Shown: in pieces, positions 17,232 through 26,902 of the stretch
How positions within the stretch are numbered: the stretch's first letter is position 1
Layout: each line of letters opens with the position of its first letter
Assembly (NCBI GenBank): GCA_025963385.1
Contig: JAOPUT010000356.1
Location: forward strand, 1 to 36,377
From: Mycobacterium sp.
GTDB taxonomy: Bacteria > Actinomycetota > Actinomycetes > Mycobacteriales > Mycobacteriaceae
Direction of reading: 5' to 3'
Length of the DNA: 36,377 bases
Notes under the pieces: generated by a model
Seen by the model: the letters and a program-made list of their open reading frames with translations, nothing else
What the model was told of the DNA's origin: nothing
The model's database searches: none
Made by a program: the position numbers and the translations under genes

Positions 17232-19202
17232 CTACTTCGGTTCGATCGTCCCGGAGCTGATCGCGTCCTGTTCCTCTTGCTCACTGGCGTCCGGGATGTG
17301 CTCCGGATGCAGCATCTCCGCGTAGCGCAGCTTCTCCGGAATGCCGAATCCGTCGACCAGCAGCTCGGCGTACGGCCGCAGCACCCTGCAGCGGTCGTTG
17401 ATGCCGCGGGTGACCGCCTTGGCCCGCTCCGTGGAGAGGAAGCGGTGCTCCATGAACCACGCCTTGTCGTCCTCGATGACCGACAGTGCATAGAGGTCGC
17501 AGACCACGCCGAGGATCCTTCGGGCCTCGTCGTCCTCACACGTGTCGATGCCCGCGACGAACGCCTCGAGGATGATTCGGTCGATGTGGGACGTCGCCGC
17601 GTGCAGCACGTGGTCCTGGACCGAGTTGAAGGCGTCGAACGCGCCCATCTCCTTGGACTTGCCCTGCAGCCGTCGCGCGACCGAGGCGATCATGTACTGC
17701 TCGCGGTCCTCGAACATCTTGACCTGGGTGCCACGGTTGAAGAGGCTGCCCTCCTCCTCGTTGTCCTGGCGGCTGTCGAGGATGGTCTGCATGATGGTCT
17801 GCGCTGCAGTGCGTTTGGCGACGCGCTCGCCTGCGAAGTTGGCGGCGAAGCGCACCCACTCCACGGGGCTCATGCCCTTGATGTCGTCGGCGTAGGCGGT
17901 CAAGAGCTCCTTGGCCACCAGCTGCGTCAGCACGTGGTTGTCACCCTCGAACGTGGTGAACACGTCGGTGTCGGCCTTGAGGGCGATCAGCCGGTTCTCC
18001 GCCAGATAGCCTGCGCCGCCGCACGCCTCGCGCGCCTCCTGGATCGCCTTGGTGGCGTGCCAGGTGTTGGCGGCCTTGAGCCCTGCCGCCCGCGACTCCA
18101 GCTCCCGCTGCTCCTCGGGGTCGGGATCGTCGGACGTCTGCAGCTCGTGGCACTTGGCGACCAGCTCGTTCTGCGCGAACTGCAGCGCGTACGACTTGGC
18201 GATCAGCGGGAACAGCCTGCGCTGGTGCACCAGGTAGTCCATGATCAGGATCTCCTGCTCGCCGTCGGGCGCGTCGAACTGCCTGCGCTCCAGCGCATAC
18301 CGGGTGGCGATGTCCAGGGCGACGCGCGCCGCGGCGCCCGCGCTGCCGCCGACGGTGACCCGCCCGCGGATCAGCGTGCCGAGCATCGTGAAGAAGCGAC
18401 GGCCTGGGTTCTCGATCGGGGACGAGTAGGTGCCGTCGGCCGCCACGTCGGCGTACTTGTTCAGCAGGTTCTCCCGCGGGATGCGCACGTGGTCGAACAT
18501 GATGCGCCCGTTGTCGACGCCGGGAAGGCCGCCCTTGTAGTGACAGTCCGAGGTGGTGACGCCAGGCAGGTCGTTGCCCTCGTCGTCGCGGATGGGGACG
18601 ACGAAGCAGTGCACGCCGTGGCCCTTGCCTCCGGTGATCAGCTGTGCGAACACGGCTGCCACCCTGGCGGTCTGGGCCGCGCCGCCGATGTAGTCCTTGC
18701 GCGACGTCGGCGTGGGGGAGTTGATGATGAACTCCTCGGTGCCGGGGTCGTAGCTCGCGGTGGTCTCCAACGACTGGACGTCGCTGCCGTGGCCTGTTTC
18801 GGTCATCGCGAAGCAGCCGAGGAGCTCGAGGTCGATGAGCTTCTTGACGTAGGCCTGGTGGTGACGTTCGGTGCCGAGGTTCTCGATCGCGCCGCCGAAC
18901 AGGCCCCACTGCACACCGGCCTTCACCATCAGCGACAGGTCCGACATCGCCAGCATCTCGATCATGGTGACGGCGGCGCCGACGTCACCGTTGCCGCCGT
19001 GCTCCTTCTTGAAGCCGTCCTCGGCTGCGCCCTGGGCGGCCATGATCCGCATCTGCTCGCCGACCTTGGTGCGGGCGATGACGGTGTTCGGGGTGTAGTG
19101 CGGCCGGAAGACGTCTCCGGACAATGTCTTACGCGCGGCGTTCTTCACGTCCCGCCAGCGGCCGTCGAGGGCGTTGCGCACATGTTCTGCGGTGGTCGTC
19201 AT
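17232..19202 (-). CDS. Acyl-CoA oxidase/dehydrogenase family flavoprotein
   Basis: ATG at the complement of 19200-19202 (MTTTAEHVRNALDGRWRDV) gives 656 residues. The FAD-binding block CFAMTETGHGSDVQSLETTA and the following EFIINSPTPTSRKDYIGGA are closer to acyl-CoA oxidases than to typical FadE proteins. The C-terminal ACGGAGYLAENRL and DVFTTFEGDNHVLTQLVAKELL contain the likely catalytic glutamate region. The length also matches oxidases. The expected reaction is alpha,beta-dehydrogenation of acyl-CoA with FAD, the electrons going to oxygen or ETF. Chain length is unknown. It stands alone between tRNA-Asn and the VIT gene. Confidence 0.9.
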   Translation of the reverse strand: MTTTAEHVRNALDGRWRDVKNAARKTLSGDVFRPHYTPNTVIARTKVGEQMRIMAAQGAAEDGFKKEHGGNGDVGAAVTMIEMLAMSDLSLMVKAGVQWGLFGGAIENLGTERHHQAYVKKLIDLELLGCFAMTETGHGSDVQSLETTASYDPGTEEFIINSPTPTSRKDYIGGAAQTARVAAVFAQLITGGKGHGVHCFVVPIRDDEGNDLPGVTTSDCHYKGGLPGVDNGRIMFDHVRIPRENLLNKYADVAADGTYSSPIENPGRRFFTMLGTLIRGRVTVGGSAGAAARVALDIATRYALERRQFDAPDGEQEILIMDYLVHQRRLFPLIAKSYALQFAQNELVAKCHELQTSDDPDPEEQRELESRAAGLKAANTWHATKAIQEAREACGGAGYLAENRLIALKADTDVFTTFEGDNHVLTQLVAKELLTAYADDIKGMSPVEWVRFAANFAGERVAKRTAAQTIMQTILDSRQDNEEEGSLFNRGTQVKMFEDREQYMIASVARRLQGKSKEMGAFDAFNSVQDHVLHAATSHIDRIILEAFVAGIDTCEDDEARRILGVVCDLYALSVIEDDKAWFMEHRFLSTERAKAVTRGINDRCRVLRPYAELLVDGFGIPEKLRYAEMLHPEHIPDASEQEEQDAISSGTIEPK

Positions 19203-19304
19203 GGTCTGACGGTATCCCGCGACCGGGGTCGTGAAACTGTGATGTGGCAAACCGAGGCAATCCTGAGTGGATCGGCCGAATTCGGCTGGCGTTGAATCAT
19301 CGCC

Positions 19305-20036
19305 ATGACCGATCCCGACACCCCGCAGGCAACGACTGGGCTGCCCCATCAGATCGATCACCGGCATGCCGACGTGACTGGCGGTTGGCTGCGCGCCGCG
19401 ACGTTCGGGGCGATGGACGGCCTGGTGAGCAACACGGCACTCATCGCGGGCGTGGCGGCGAGCGCGACTGCGAACGCCGTCGTGCTGTCCGGGGTGGCGG
19501 GACTGCTAGCCGGCTCGTTCTCGATGGCGCTCGGCGAATACACGTCGGTGACGACGGCCAACGAGCAGATCGAGTCCGAGGTTCGGGTGGAGCGGCGCAG
19601 TTTCCGCAAGTATCCGGACGAGGAGCGCAGCGAGCTCATTGGCACGTTGATGGCCATGGGGATGACCGAGGCGACCGCCACCGCGGCCACCGACGAGATC
19701 CATCGCGATGAAAGCCGTGCGCTGAACTTCCACCTCGTCCAGGAGTTGGGCGTCGACCCCAACGAGAAGCCGTCGCCGTGGGTGGCGGGCGGGTCGTCGT
19801 TCGTGATGTTCGCGATCGGGGCGGTCATCCCGCTGATCCCATACCTGCTGGGGTTCTCGTCGCTGTGGCTCGGGCTGGCGTGCGGTGGTGTCGGGCTGCT
19901 CGTCGCAGGCGGGGCGGCCGCCTACTTCACCCGCAAGGCGGTATGGGTGGGATCGTTGCGGCAGTTGGCCTTTGGTGGCATCGCGATCGCGGCGACCTAC
20001 GTCGTCGGCACCCTGATCGGTGCCGCGGTCACCTAG
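19305..20036 (+). CDS. VIT1/CCC1-family Fe2+/Mn2+ transporter
   Basis: ATG 19305 gives 243 residues. Conserved VIT features are GWLRAATFGAMDGLVSNTALIAGVA in TM1, SGVAGLLAGSFSMALGEYTSV in TM2, then an acidic cytosolic metal-binding segment (residues 85-145), then three membrane helices with FAIGAVIPLIPYLLG. The family moves ferrous iron or manganese out of the cytosol by proton exchange. It converges on the MFS gene with a 3-bp gap. Confidence 0.92.
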   Translation: MTDPDTPQATTGLPHQIDHRHADVTGGWLRAATFGAMDGLVSNTALIAGVAASATANAVVLSGVAGLLAGSFSMALGEYTSVTTANEQIESEVRVERRSFRKYPDEERSELIGTLMAMGMTEATATAATDEIHRDESRALNFHLVQELGVDPNEKPSPWVAGGSSFVMFAIGAVIPLIPYLLGFSSLWLGLACGGVGLLVAGGAAAYFTRKAVWVGSLRQLAFGGIAIAATYVVGTLIGAAVT

Positions 20037-20039
20037 CCC

Positions 20040-21251
20040 TCAGCTGTCGCTGCCGATGGTGACCGCGGTCGCCTCGTCGGTCAGCTCCTCGACGTCGTCC
20101 TCGTCGTCGTCGATGTGGCTCAGGTGCCTCCTGGTGAGGACCATGACGCCCGCGCCGAGAAGGACGGCGCCCGCGCCCACCCAGAACGGCAGGTGCACGC
20201 TGATCTCCTCACCGAGCACGCCTGCCAGCCACGGGGCGACGGCCGCCCCGCCGAACCGCAGGAAGCTGTACGCCGCCGACGCGACGCCGCGCTCGACCGG
20301 TGCCGCCTTCATCACCGTCTCGGTGATCAGCGTGTTGTTGACGCCGATGAACAACCCGGCAACGACGACGCACGCCGCCAGCACGGCGGGCGAGTTCGTC
20401 CAGACCGCCATCACCGCGAGGAGCGCCGAGAAGGCCAGCAGGTTGAGGATCAGCACCCGCACGGTGCCGAACCGGTGCTGCAGCCGTGGCGCGACCACCA
20501 CCGAGGTGAACGCCAGCGCCAAGCCCCAGCCGAAGAAGATCAGCCCGATCTGGTGCGCGTTCATGTCGAGGGGGAACGGCGTGAACGCGAGCAGCGTGAA
20601 GAAGCCGAAGTTGTACAGCAGTGCGGTGATTCCGACGCCGAGCAGGCCGCGATGGCGCAGCGCGCGCAACGGGTCGGCGAGGCTGGTGGCGCGTGCCGCC
20701 GGCGGGGTGGCAGGCAGCAGGAAGGTCGTCACCACCAGCGCGACGGCCATCAACACCGAAACCCCGAAGAAGGGGCCGCGCCACGAGATCCCGCCGAGCA
20801 CGCCGCCGACCAGCGGGCCGACGGCGATGCCGAGTCCCAGGGCGGCCTCGTACAGGATGATCGCCTGGGCGACCGAGCCGCGAGCGGAGCTGACGATGGT
20901 GGCCAGCGCGGTGGCGATGAACAGGGCGTTGCCCAGTCCCCAGAGTGCTCGCCAGCCGACGATGCCCATCACGGAGTCGGACATGCCAGCGAGTCCGGCG
21001 CCGGCAATGATGATCACCAGCCCGATCAGCAGGGTGCGCTTGGGTCCGATGCGGCTGGACACCATCCCAGTGACGAGCATCGCGACGCCCATCACGGCCA
21101 TGTAGCTGGTGAACAGCAACGACACCTGCGAGGGCGTGGCATGGAGGTTGTCGGCGATCGGTTTGAGGATCGGATCCACCAGCCCGATGCCCATGAAGGC
21201 GACGACGGAGGCGAACGCGACGGCCCAGACGGCCTTGGGTTGGCGCCACAT
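20040..21251 (-). CDS. MFS transporter, 12 TM, drug-efflux type
   Basis: The 403-residue product starts at ATG (complement of 21249-21251), preceded by AGGAG on the minus strand. Twelve hydrophobic segments are visible. Motif A-like sequence SSRIGPKRTLLIG follows TM2, and GIAVGPLVGGVLGG resembles the drug-efflux motif C of DHA1 pumps. The acidic C-terminus (DDDEDDVEELTDEA) is cytoplasmic. The substrate is unknown. It lies 39 bp downstream of the MarR regulator on the same strand, a common regulator-pump pairing. Confidence 0.92.
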   Translation of the reverse strand: MWRQPKAVWAVAFASVVAFMGIGLVDPILKPIADNLHATPSQVSLLFTSYMAVMGVAMLVTGMVSSRIGPKRTLLIGLVIIIAGAGLAGMSDSVMGIVGWRALWGLGNALFIATALATIVSSARGSVAQAIILYEAALGLGIAVGPLVGGVLGGISWRGPFFGVSVLMAVALVVTTFLLPATPPAARATSLADPLRALRHRGLLGVGITALLYNFGFFTLLAFTPFPLDMNAHQIGLIFFGWGLALAFTSVVVAPRLQHRFGTVRVLILNLLAFSALLAVMAVWTNSPAVLAACVVVAGLFIGVNNTLITETVMKAAPVERGVASAAYSFLRFGGAAVAPWLAGVLGEEISVHLPFWVGAGAVLLGAGVMVLTRRHLSHIDDDEDDVEELTDEATAVTIGSDS

Positions 21252-21290
21252 GGGCGGCTACTCCTGTTCGGTTGTGTTCGTGAGTGGGTT

Positions 21291-21749
21291 CTAGCGGTCT
21301 TCTCTGGCGTCCGCGAGGATCGCGCGCATGACGCGGACGGCTTCGGTGAGGTACTCCCGGTCGGTCGGGTCGAGACGTTCCAGGTAGGGGTCGACGATGG
21401 CGCCACGGTCGGCGCGCACCCGGGCCAGCGTCTGCGTGCCCTTGGGGGTGATGCTGATCAGCACGGCACGGGCGTCGACTGGATCCGTGACGCGTGACAC
21501 CAGGCCGGCGTCCTCGAGGCGACGGACCTGGGTGGTCATGGTCGGCTGCGAGCAGTGGTCGAAGGCGGCCAGATCGGAGATCCGGGCGGCACCCTGGTCT
21601 TCGATCGTCGACAACAACCGCGCCTGCGCGTAGGGCAGTTCCATCTTCACCCGCTGGGTGGCGAGCCGGTTCAGCCTGGCAACCACCGACAGCAGATCCG
21701 CTGACAGCGCGGTGTCGGTCGCGGGTTGCGTCGCAGATGGTGGAGCCAT
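21291..21749 (-). CDS. MarR-family transcriptional regulator (Rv2327-like)
   Basis: The start is ATG (complement of 21747-21749, [12 protein letters not shown]), giving 152 residues; the open frame upstream would cross the operator. The winged helix contains [38 protein letters not shown] and ISITPKG. It is divergent from the ECF transporter, as Rv2327 is from Rv2326c, and upstream of the MFS pump on its own strand. It may control both. The ligand is unknown. Confidence 0.93.
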   Translation of the reverse strand: MAPPSATQPATDTALSADLLSVVARLNRLATQRVKMELPYAQARLLSTIEDQGAARISDLAAFDHCSQPTMTTQVRRLEDAGLVSRVTDPVDARAVLISITPKGTQTLARVRADRGAIVDPYLERLDPTDREYLTEAVRVMRAILADAREDR

Positions 21750-21760
21750 GGACCCATTTT

Positions 21761-21779
21761 TACATAGAATCTCTATGTA
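21761..21779. promoter_or_regulatory. Perfect 8-3-8 inverted repeat, probable MarR operator
   Basis: TACATAGA (21761-21768) and TCTATGTA (21772-21779) are exact inverted copies around ATC. The 19-bp size and the AT-rich arms are typical of MarR-family sites. It starts 12 bp upstream of the regulator's start and 78 bp before the ECF gene, so one dimer could control both directions. Confidence 0.75.
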
Positions 21780-21856
21780 CATCAACGCAGGCCAATCGTG
21801 GCCATGGTCACAGCCTGCTGAGAATCCTCTCGGGCAACAGCTGGCAGAATCGAGAA

Positions 21857-23914
21857 ATGGCCCAGACCGGCAGCGCCACCGGCGGTGGCGCACCTCGACG
21901 AGCCGGTTCCATGAAGCCCGACGAGATCGCGCACGCCGCCGTCATGGCTGCGCTGTGCGCGGCTACTGCGATCATCGCCGTCGTCGTCCCGTTCGCGGCG
22001 GGTCTGTCGGTCCTCGGGACCGTCCCCATGGGATTGCTCGCGTACCGCCACCGCTTCCGGGTGCTGATCGCTGCAACCGTCGCAGGCGCCACCATCGCCT
22101 TCCTGATCGCCGGGTTCGGCGGCATGATGACCGTCGTCAACTGCGCCTACATCGGCGGCTTGACCGGGATCGTCAAACGCCGCGGGCGCGGGACCTCGAC
22201 GATCACGATCGCGGCCGTCGTCGCGGGGGCCGTGTTCGGCGTGGCCGGCGTCGCCTTCCTGATGGTCTTCTACCGCATCCGCGACCTGATGTTCGAGTCC
22301 GTCACCGCCAACGTCAACGGCATTGCAGCGGTGCTGCAGCGCATCTCCGGCCTCGAGCCGATCGCGCAGCGGCTGCGGGACGACTTCGCGACGGTGCTGA
22401 CGTACTGGCCGCTGCTGATCATCGGCTCGAGCGTCCTGAGCATCGGGTCCGTCACCCTGATCGGCTGGTGGGCCCTGTCGAGGGTGCTCGTCCGACTGTC
22501 CGGTGTGCCCGACGTGCACAAGCTCGACTACGTCGACACCGACGAGCCAGTGGGGCCCCTCCCTGCCCGGCTCCGCGACGTCCGCTTCCACTACGAGGGC
22601 GCCAGCCACGACGCCCTCGGTCCGGTGTCACTGGAGATCGGGTCGGGTGAGCACGTCGCCGTCACCGGACCCAACGGGTCGGGCAAGACGACGCTCATGC
22701 TGGTGCTGTCCGGTCGACCGCCGACGGCAGGTGTCGTCGAGCGGCCCGGCGCGGTCGGTCTCGGCAGGGCAGGCGGCACGGCGGTCGTCATGCAGCACCC
22801 CGAGAGTCAGGTGCTCGGTACCCGCGTGGCCGACGACGTCGTCTTCGGGCTTCCGCCAGGCACCCCCGTCGACGTCGACCGGCTCCTCGCGGAGGTGGGG
22901 CTCGACGGTCTGGCAGAACGCGACACCGGCGGGTTGTCGGGTGGTGAGCTCCAGCGGCTGGCGGTCGCCGCGGCCATGGCGCGCAGACCCGCGCTGATGA
23001 TCGCCGACGAGGTCACCAGCATGGTCGACCAGCAGGGCCGCGAGGCACTCATCTCCGTGCTGTCGGGGCTGACGAAGAAGCATCGGATGTCGTTGGTGCA
23101 CATCACGCACTACAACGACGAGGCGGAGTCGGCCGACCGGGTGATCGACCTCACCGGAATTGGCGGCAGCGCGGACAACGTCGCGATGGTGGACACCGCG
23201 CCCGCGCCGACGCCCACCAGTGCGCAGGCCCGACGAGGTGGGGCGCCGCTGCTGGAACTCAAGGGTGTCGGGCACGAGTACGGGCTCGGAACACCCTGGG
23301 CGTCAACCGCATTGCGCGACGTCGACCTTGTCGTCAACGAGGGCGACGGCGTGCTGATCCACGGGCTCAACGGCTCGGGCAAGTCCACGCTGGCGTGGAT
23401 CATGGCGGGTCTGCTGACGCCGACGGCGGGCACTTGCCTGCTGGACGGTCAGCCCGTCGCCGATCAGGTTGGCGCCGTGGCCATCTCGTTCCAGGCCGCC
23501 AGGTTGCAGCTGATGCGCGGGCGGGTGGACATGGAGATCGCCTCGGCCGCCGGGTTGGACTACTACGACCACTCGCAGATCGTGGCGGCCCTGGCGATGG
23601 TGGGGCTCGACCCAGCGATCGGGTTGCGGCGCATCGATCAACTCAGCGGCGGCCAGATGCGCCGGGTGGTGCTCGCGGGGCTGCTGGCCCGCAAGCCGCG
23701 GGTGCTGATCCTCGACGAGCCGCTGGCCGGGCTGGACGCTGCCAGCCAGCGCGGTCTGCTGGGACTCCTGTCCGCACTGCGTCGCGACAACGGGCTCACG
23801 GTCATCGTCATCTCGCATGACTTCTCCGGCCTCGAGGAACTGTGCCCGCGCACGCTGCATCTGCGTGACGGTGCCGTCCTGCCCGCACCCACGACGGCGG
23901 GAGGTGTCGGATGA
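21857..23914 (+). CDS. ECF transporter: S component fused to two ATPase domains (Rv2326c-like)
   Basis: ATG 21857 gives 685 residues; ATG 21911 ([20 protein letters not shown]) is an alternative start. Residues 20-220 form a membrane domain like an ECF substrate-binding S component. The first ATPase has Walker [10 protein letters not shown] (about 271-279), signature [14 protein letters not shown] and Walker B ALMIADE. The second has GLNGSGKST (about 504-512), [13 protein letters not shown] and [15 protein letters not shown] importers normally have separate S, A and A' proteins; here all three are one chain, with the T protein encoded next. The substrate (a vitamin, cofactor or metal) cannot be named. 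Confidence 0.92.
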   Translation: MAQTGSATGGGAPRRAGSMKPDEIAHAAVMAALCAATAIIAVVVPFAAGLSVLGTVPMGLLAYRHRFRVLIAATVAGATIAFLIAGFGGMMTVVNCAYIGGLTGIVKRRGRGTSTITIAAVVAGAVFGVAGVAFLMVFYRIRDLMFESVTANVNGIAAVLQRISGLEPIAQRLRDDFATVLTYWPLLIIGSSVLSIGSVTLIGWWALSRVLVRLSGVPDVHKLDYVDTDEPVGPLPARLRDVRFHYEGASHDALGPVSLEIGSGEHVAVTGPNGSGKTTLMLVLSGRPPTAGVVERPGAVGLGRAGGTAVVMQHPESQVLGTRVADDVVFGLPPGTPVDVDRLLAEVGLDGLAERDTGGLSGGELQRLAVAAAMARRPALMIADEVTSMVDQQGREALISVLSGLTKKHRMSLVHITHYNDEAESADRVIDLTGIGGSADNVAMVDTAPAPTPTSAQARRGGAPLLELKGVGHEYGLGTPWASTALRDVDLVVNEGDGVLIHGLNGSGKSTLAWIMAGLLTPTAGTCLLDGQPVADQVGAVAISFQAARLQLMRGRVDMEIASAAGLDYYDHSQIVAALAMVGLDPAIGLRRIDQLSGGQMRRVVLAGLLARKPRVLILDEPLAGLDAASQRGLLGLLSALRRDNGLTVIVISHDFSGLEELCPRTLHLRDGAVLPAPTTAGGVG

Positions 23915-24744
23915 CCGCGCCACGGCGTCCGGCCAGGCCCGTCGTGCTGCTGCGACCGGTGCCGGGGCGCACCGTCGTTCACGAACTGTGGGCGGGCACC
24001 AAGCTGATGATCGTCGCCGCCATCGGTGTCCTGCTCACGCTCTACCCGGGGTGGGTCCCGATCGCGCTGGTCGCGGTGCTCGTCGTCGTGACCGCGCGGA
24101 TCGCCCACATCCCGCGCGGCGTCCTGCCGTCCGTGCCTCGCTGGCTGTGGATCCTGCTGTTCTTCGGTGCGCTGACCGCGTCCTTCGCGGGCGGGAGCCC
24201 ACACCTCACGGTCGCGTCGGTGGACTTCGGTCTCGGAGGGTTGGTGAAGTTCCTCCAGATCACGGCACTGTCGATCGTGCTGCTCGGGCTCGGCGGGTTG
24301 GTGTCGTGGACCACCAACGTCGCCGAGATCGCCCCGGCGGTGGCGAAGATCGGCAGACCGCTACGGTTGTTCCGGCTTCCGGTCGATGACTGGGCCGTGG
24401 CGCTTTCACTTGCGCTGCGGGCCTTTCCGATGCTGATCGACGAGTTCCGCGTGTTGTTCGCCGCTCGCAAGCTCAGGCCCCGCGAGCCCGCCCACACGGC
24501 GCGGGAGCGTCGCCGCAGGATGGCCAGGGAGGTCATCGATCTGCTCGCCGCGGCCGTCACGGTGGCACTGCGCCGGGCCGACGAGATGGGTGATGCGATC
24601 ACCGCGCGTGGCGGTGCAGGTCAGATCTCTGCGCTCCCGTCGCGGCCGAAATGGATTGACGCCGTGGCCTTTGCGATCGTGATCGCGTTGTGCGCGGCCT
24701 CGGTCTACATCGAGCTCTTCACCCCACTGGCGACCAGTACCTAG
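23911..24744 (+). CDS. ECF transporter T component (EcfT/CbiQ-like)
   Basis: ATG 23911 overlaps the stop of the fused gene (ATGA), giving 277 residues. After [20 protein letters not shown] come several membrane helices. The coupling helices carry the family's alanine-arginine motifs: [19 protein letters not shown], then AARKLRP, and later [14 protein letters not shown]. It couples ATP hydrolysis by the two ATPase domains to substrate capture. It corresponds to Rv2325c. The stop shares CTAG (24741-24744) with the facing uspC stop. Confidence 0.93.
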   Translation: MTAPRRPARPVVLLRPVPGRTVVHELWAGTKLMIVAAIGVLLTLYPGWVPIALVAVLVVVTARIAHIPRGVLPSVPRWLWILLFFGALTASFAGGSPHLTVASVDFGLGGLVKFLQITALSIVLLGLGGLVSWTTNVAEIAPAVAKIGRPLRLFRLPVDDWAVALSLALRAFPMLIDEFRVLFAARKLRPREPAHTARERRRRMAREVIDLLAAAVTVALRRADEMGDAITARGGAGQISALPSRPKWIDAVAFAIVIALCAASVYIELFTPLATST

Positions 24745-26081
24745 CGATCGGCCGCCGCGTTCGCCGCGGCCTGGGCGTCGGCGAGACTGGACGGCACGTC
24801 GCGTCGGCCGAGGAACATCTCGTCGAAGTACGGTTTCAACGCCTGATACCCCGCCGCGAAACCGGGTCCGCCCGGCGCCGCGATGCGAGGCCCGTCGAGC
24901 ACCTTGAAGAACGGCGTCACGTCGACGCCCCTGACGGCCCAGTGGTCGAAGTAGGCGGGCTGGGCGGCGATCACCGCGGGGACGGCCGCGCCGTCGGCCC
25001 CGAGGAACTCGTTGCCCTGCGTGCTGCCCATCCAGGCGAGCACCTCGCGGACGGCTTCGCGATGAGGGGAAGCGGCGTTGCCTGCGGCGGCGATGCCGTT
25101 GGTGACGCTCACACGACCAGACGGACCCGAGGGCAGCATCGTGACACCCCATCGGAATGGCGCCTGGTCGGCGATCGCGGACAGGTTGTACGTGCCGGAC
25201 TGGAAAAGCGCCATCCGACCTTGCAGGAACTGATTGCGTGAGAAGTCGCCGTTGTCGTTGGTGTCGGAGGCTGGAGGGGCGACGTGGTCGGCGTTGATGA
25301 GCCCGACGAGGTATTGGAACGCCTGGATCGCGGCGGGGTTGTCGAACGCGAACCGGTCGCCGTCCTGGAACTGGCCGCCCGCCGAGCCGATGTAGTTCAG
25401 ATAGATGCCCTGCAGGTCGTTGGCCGCGTTGTAGCCCCACTGCTTGACTTTCGATGGATCGAATTCCGGTGTGTCGGCGCGGTTTCCGCCGGTGTCGACC
25501 GTCAGCTTCGCCAGCAGCGGCCGCAGCGTGTCGCCCCCGGCGGCACCATCGGGTGACCATCGCAGTCCCAGCAGCTGCTCGAGTCCGACGCCGGCCTGGT
25601 CCACCAGGTCGGCGTTGAAGTACACCGCGATCCCCGCATCGGTGAGCTGCGGTACGCCCCACAGCACATCGTTGCGCGTGAACTGTTGCACCACCGACGA
25701 TTCCCATGCCCGCGCAGCACCGGGGCCCAGCGTCCTGCCGATGTCGAGGAGCTTGCCGTTGTCGGCGTAGCCGGCGAAGTAGGCGTTGGAGAGCCAGAAG
25801 ACGTCGTCGGCGCCGCCGCCCGCGACGTCGGTGCGCAGCGTGTCGAAGTAGGACGAGTAGGCGACGACGTCGACGCGCACCTCGATCTCGGGGTGTCGAC
25901 GGGTCAACTCGTCGAACGATTGGCGGTAGGCGCCGGCCACCTGCTCGTCCCACACCCGTACCGTCACCACGGTCTTGCCGGAGCCATCACTGGACCCGCC
26001 GAGCAACACCGCGGCACCGAGCAGAACCGCGAAGACGAGGGCCAACCCGCCGACGAACAGCGTCGAGAACTTGAACTTCAC
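24741..26081 (-). CDS. uspC: ABC sugar importer solute-binding protein (UspC-like)
   Basis: GTG (complement of 26079-26081) overlaps the uspB stop by 4 nt and gives 446 residues. The N-terminus is a membrane-spanning signal ([20 protein letters not shown] and onward) without a lipobox cysteine, so it may be anchored by an uncleaved helix. The mature protein has the type 1 extracellular solute-binding fold of sugar binders: [40 protein letters not shown], then [16 protein letters not shown]. tuberculosis UspC binds amino sugars; the ligand here is inferred. It is third in the uspA-uspB-uspC operon. Confidence 0.9.
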   Translation of the reverse strand: MKFKFSTLFVGGLALVFAVLLGAAVLLGGSSDGSGKTVVTVRVWDEQVAGAYRQSFDELTRRHPEIEVRVDVVAYSSYFDTLRTDVAGGGADDVFWLSNAYFAGYADNGKLLDIGRTLGPGAARAWESSVVQQFTRNDVLWGVPQLTDAGIAVYFNADLVDQAGVGLEQLLGLRWSPDGAAGGDTLRPLLAKLTVDTGGNRADTPEFDPSKVKQWGYNAANDLQGIYLNYIGSAGGQFQDGDRFAFDNPAAIQAFQYLVGLINADHVAPPASDTNDNGDFSRNQFLQGRMALFQSGTYNLSAIADQAPFRWGVTMLPSGPSGRVSVTNGIAAAGNAASPHREAVREVLAWMGSTQGNEFLGADGAAVPAVIAAQPAYFDHWAVRGVDVTPFFKVLDGPRIAAPGGPGFAAGYQALKPYFDEMFLGRRDVPSSLADAQAAANAAADR

Positions 26082-26902
26082 TTGATCCCCGTCACCACGA
26101 TCGACCGCACGATGTGGCGCCCGAACGCCACGAACACCACGATCAAGGGGACGATCGCGACCGTCGTCGCCGCCATCACCAGAGTCCACTGCGCGTCGTA
26201 GCGCGACTGCAGACCTGCGGTTGCCACGGTCAGCACCTGCCACTTGCCGCCACTGGTGATCACCAGCGGCCACATGAAGTTGTTCCACTGCGACACGACG
26301 GTGATCAATGCCAGCGTGACGAGAATCGGGCGGCTGGCGGGCAGCACCACGTGCACGATCACGTCGAGCGTGCTGGCGCCGTCGACGCGCGCGGCCCTGA
26401 TGAGGTCGGCGGGAATCGTCCGGAAGTACTCCCGCAGTAGGAAGATGGCGTACGGGGAACCGAACATGAACGGCAGCACCAAGGCCCAGAACGTGTTCCG
26501 CAGGCCCAACTCCGCCATCATCAGATACAACGGGACCACCGTGACGGTGGCGGGCACCATCAACGTCGCCACGTACACCCAGAACAGCGCGTCGCGGCCG
26601 GGAAACTCCATCCGCGCAAAGGCATACGCGGCCAACACCGAGAAGGTCAGCTGGCCGAGCAGGATGACGGCGGTCATCAGTGCGGTCACCACCAGCGCCC
26701 TGCCGAATCCCACGTCGACCAGACCGAGGTAGTTCGCAAGCGTCGGCGGGGTCGGGATCGACAGCGGGGACTCGGTGTTGAACTGGCGTGCCGAGGTGAA
26801 CGACGTCAGCAGGCCGAGCCCGAACGGCACCAGCGTGATGACCGCGAGGACGCCGAGGACCAGATAGACCGTCGCGTTGGAGAGCGCCCTAGACGAGGTC
26901 AT
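26078..26902 (-). CDS. uspB: ABC sugar importer permease (UspB-like)
   Basis: The 274-residue product starts at ATG (complement of 26900-26902), overlapping the uspA end by 14 nt. It has six membrane segments. The EAA loop is EYFRTIPADLIRAARVDGASTLDVI, as in MalG/UgpE-type permeases. It pairs with UspA to form the channel. Confidence 0.92.
   Translation of the reverse strand: MTSSRALSNATVYLVLGVLAVITLVPFGLGLLTSFTSARQFNTESPLSIPTPPTLANYLGLVDVGFGRALVVTALMTAVILLGQLTFSVLAAYAFARMEFPGRDALFWVYVATLMVPATVTVVPLYLMMAELGLRNTFWALVLPFMFGSPYAIFLLREYFRTIPADLIRAARVDGASTLDVIVHVVLPASRPILVTLALITVVSQWNNFMWPLVITSGGKWQVLTVATAGLQSRYDAQWTLVMAATTVAIVPLIVVFVAFGRHIVRSIVVTGIK

Noticed and set aside
17193..19295. A 700-codon open frame on the plus strand
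   Set aside because: It is the antisense shadow of the acyl-CoA oxidase-like gene; its composition (Val/Asp/His/Gln-rich) is typical of such shadows in high-GC DNA.
20115..21497. Long plus-strand frame opposite the MFS and MarR genes
   Set aside because: It is rich in Arg, Gly, His and Asp with no motif; both minus-strand genes are clearly real.
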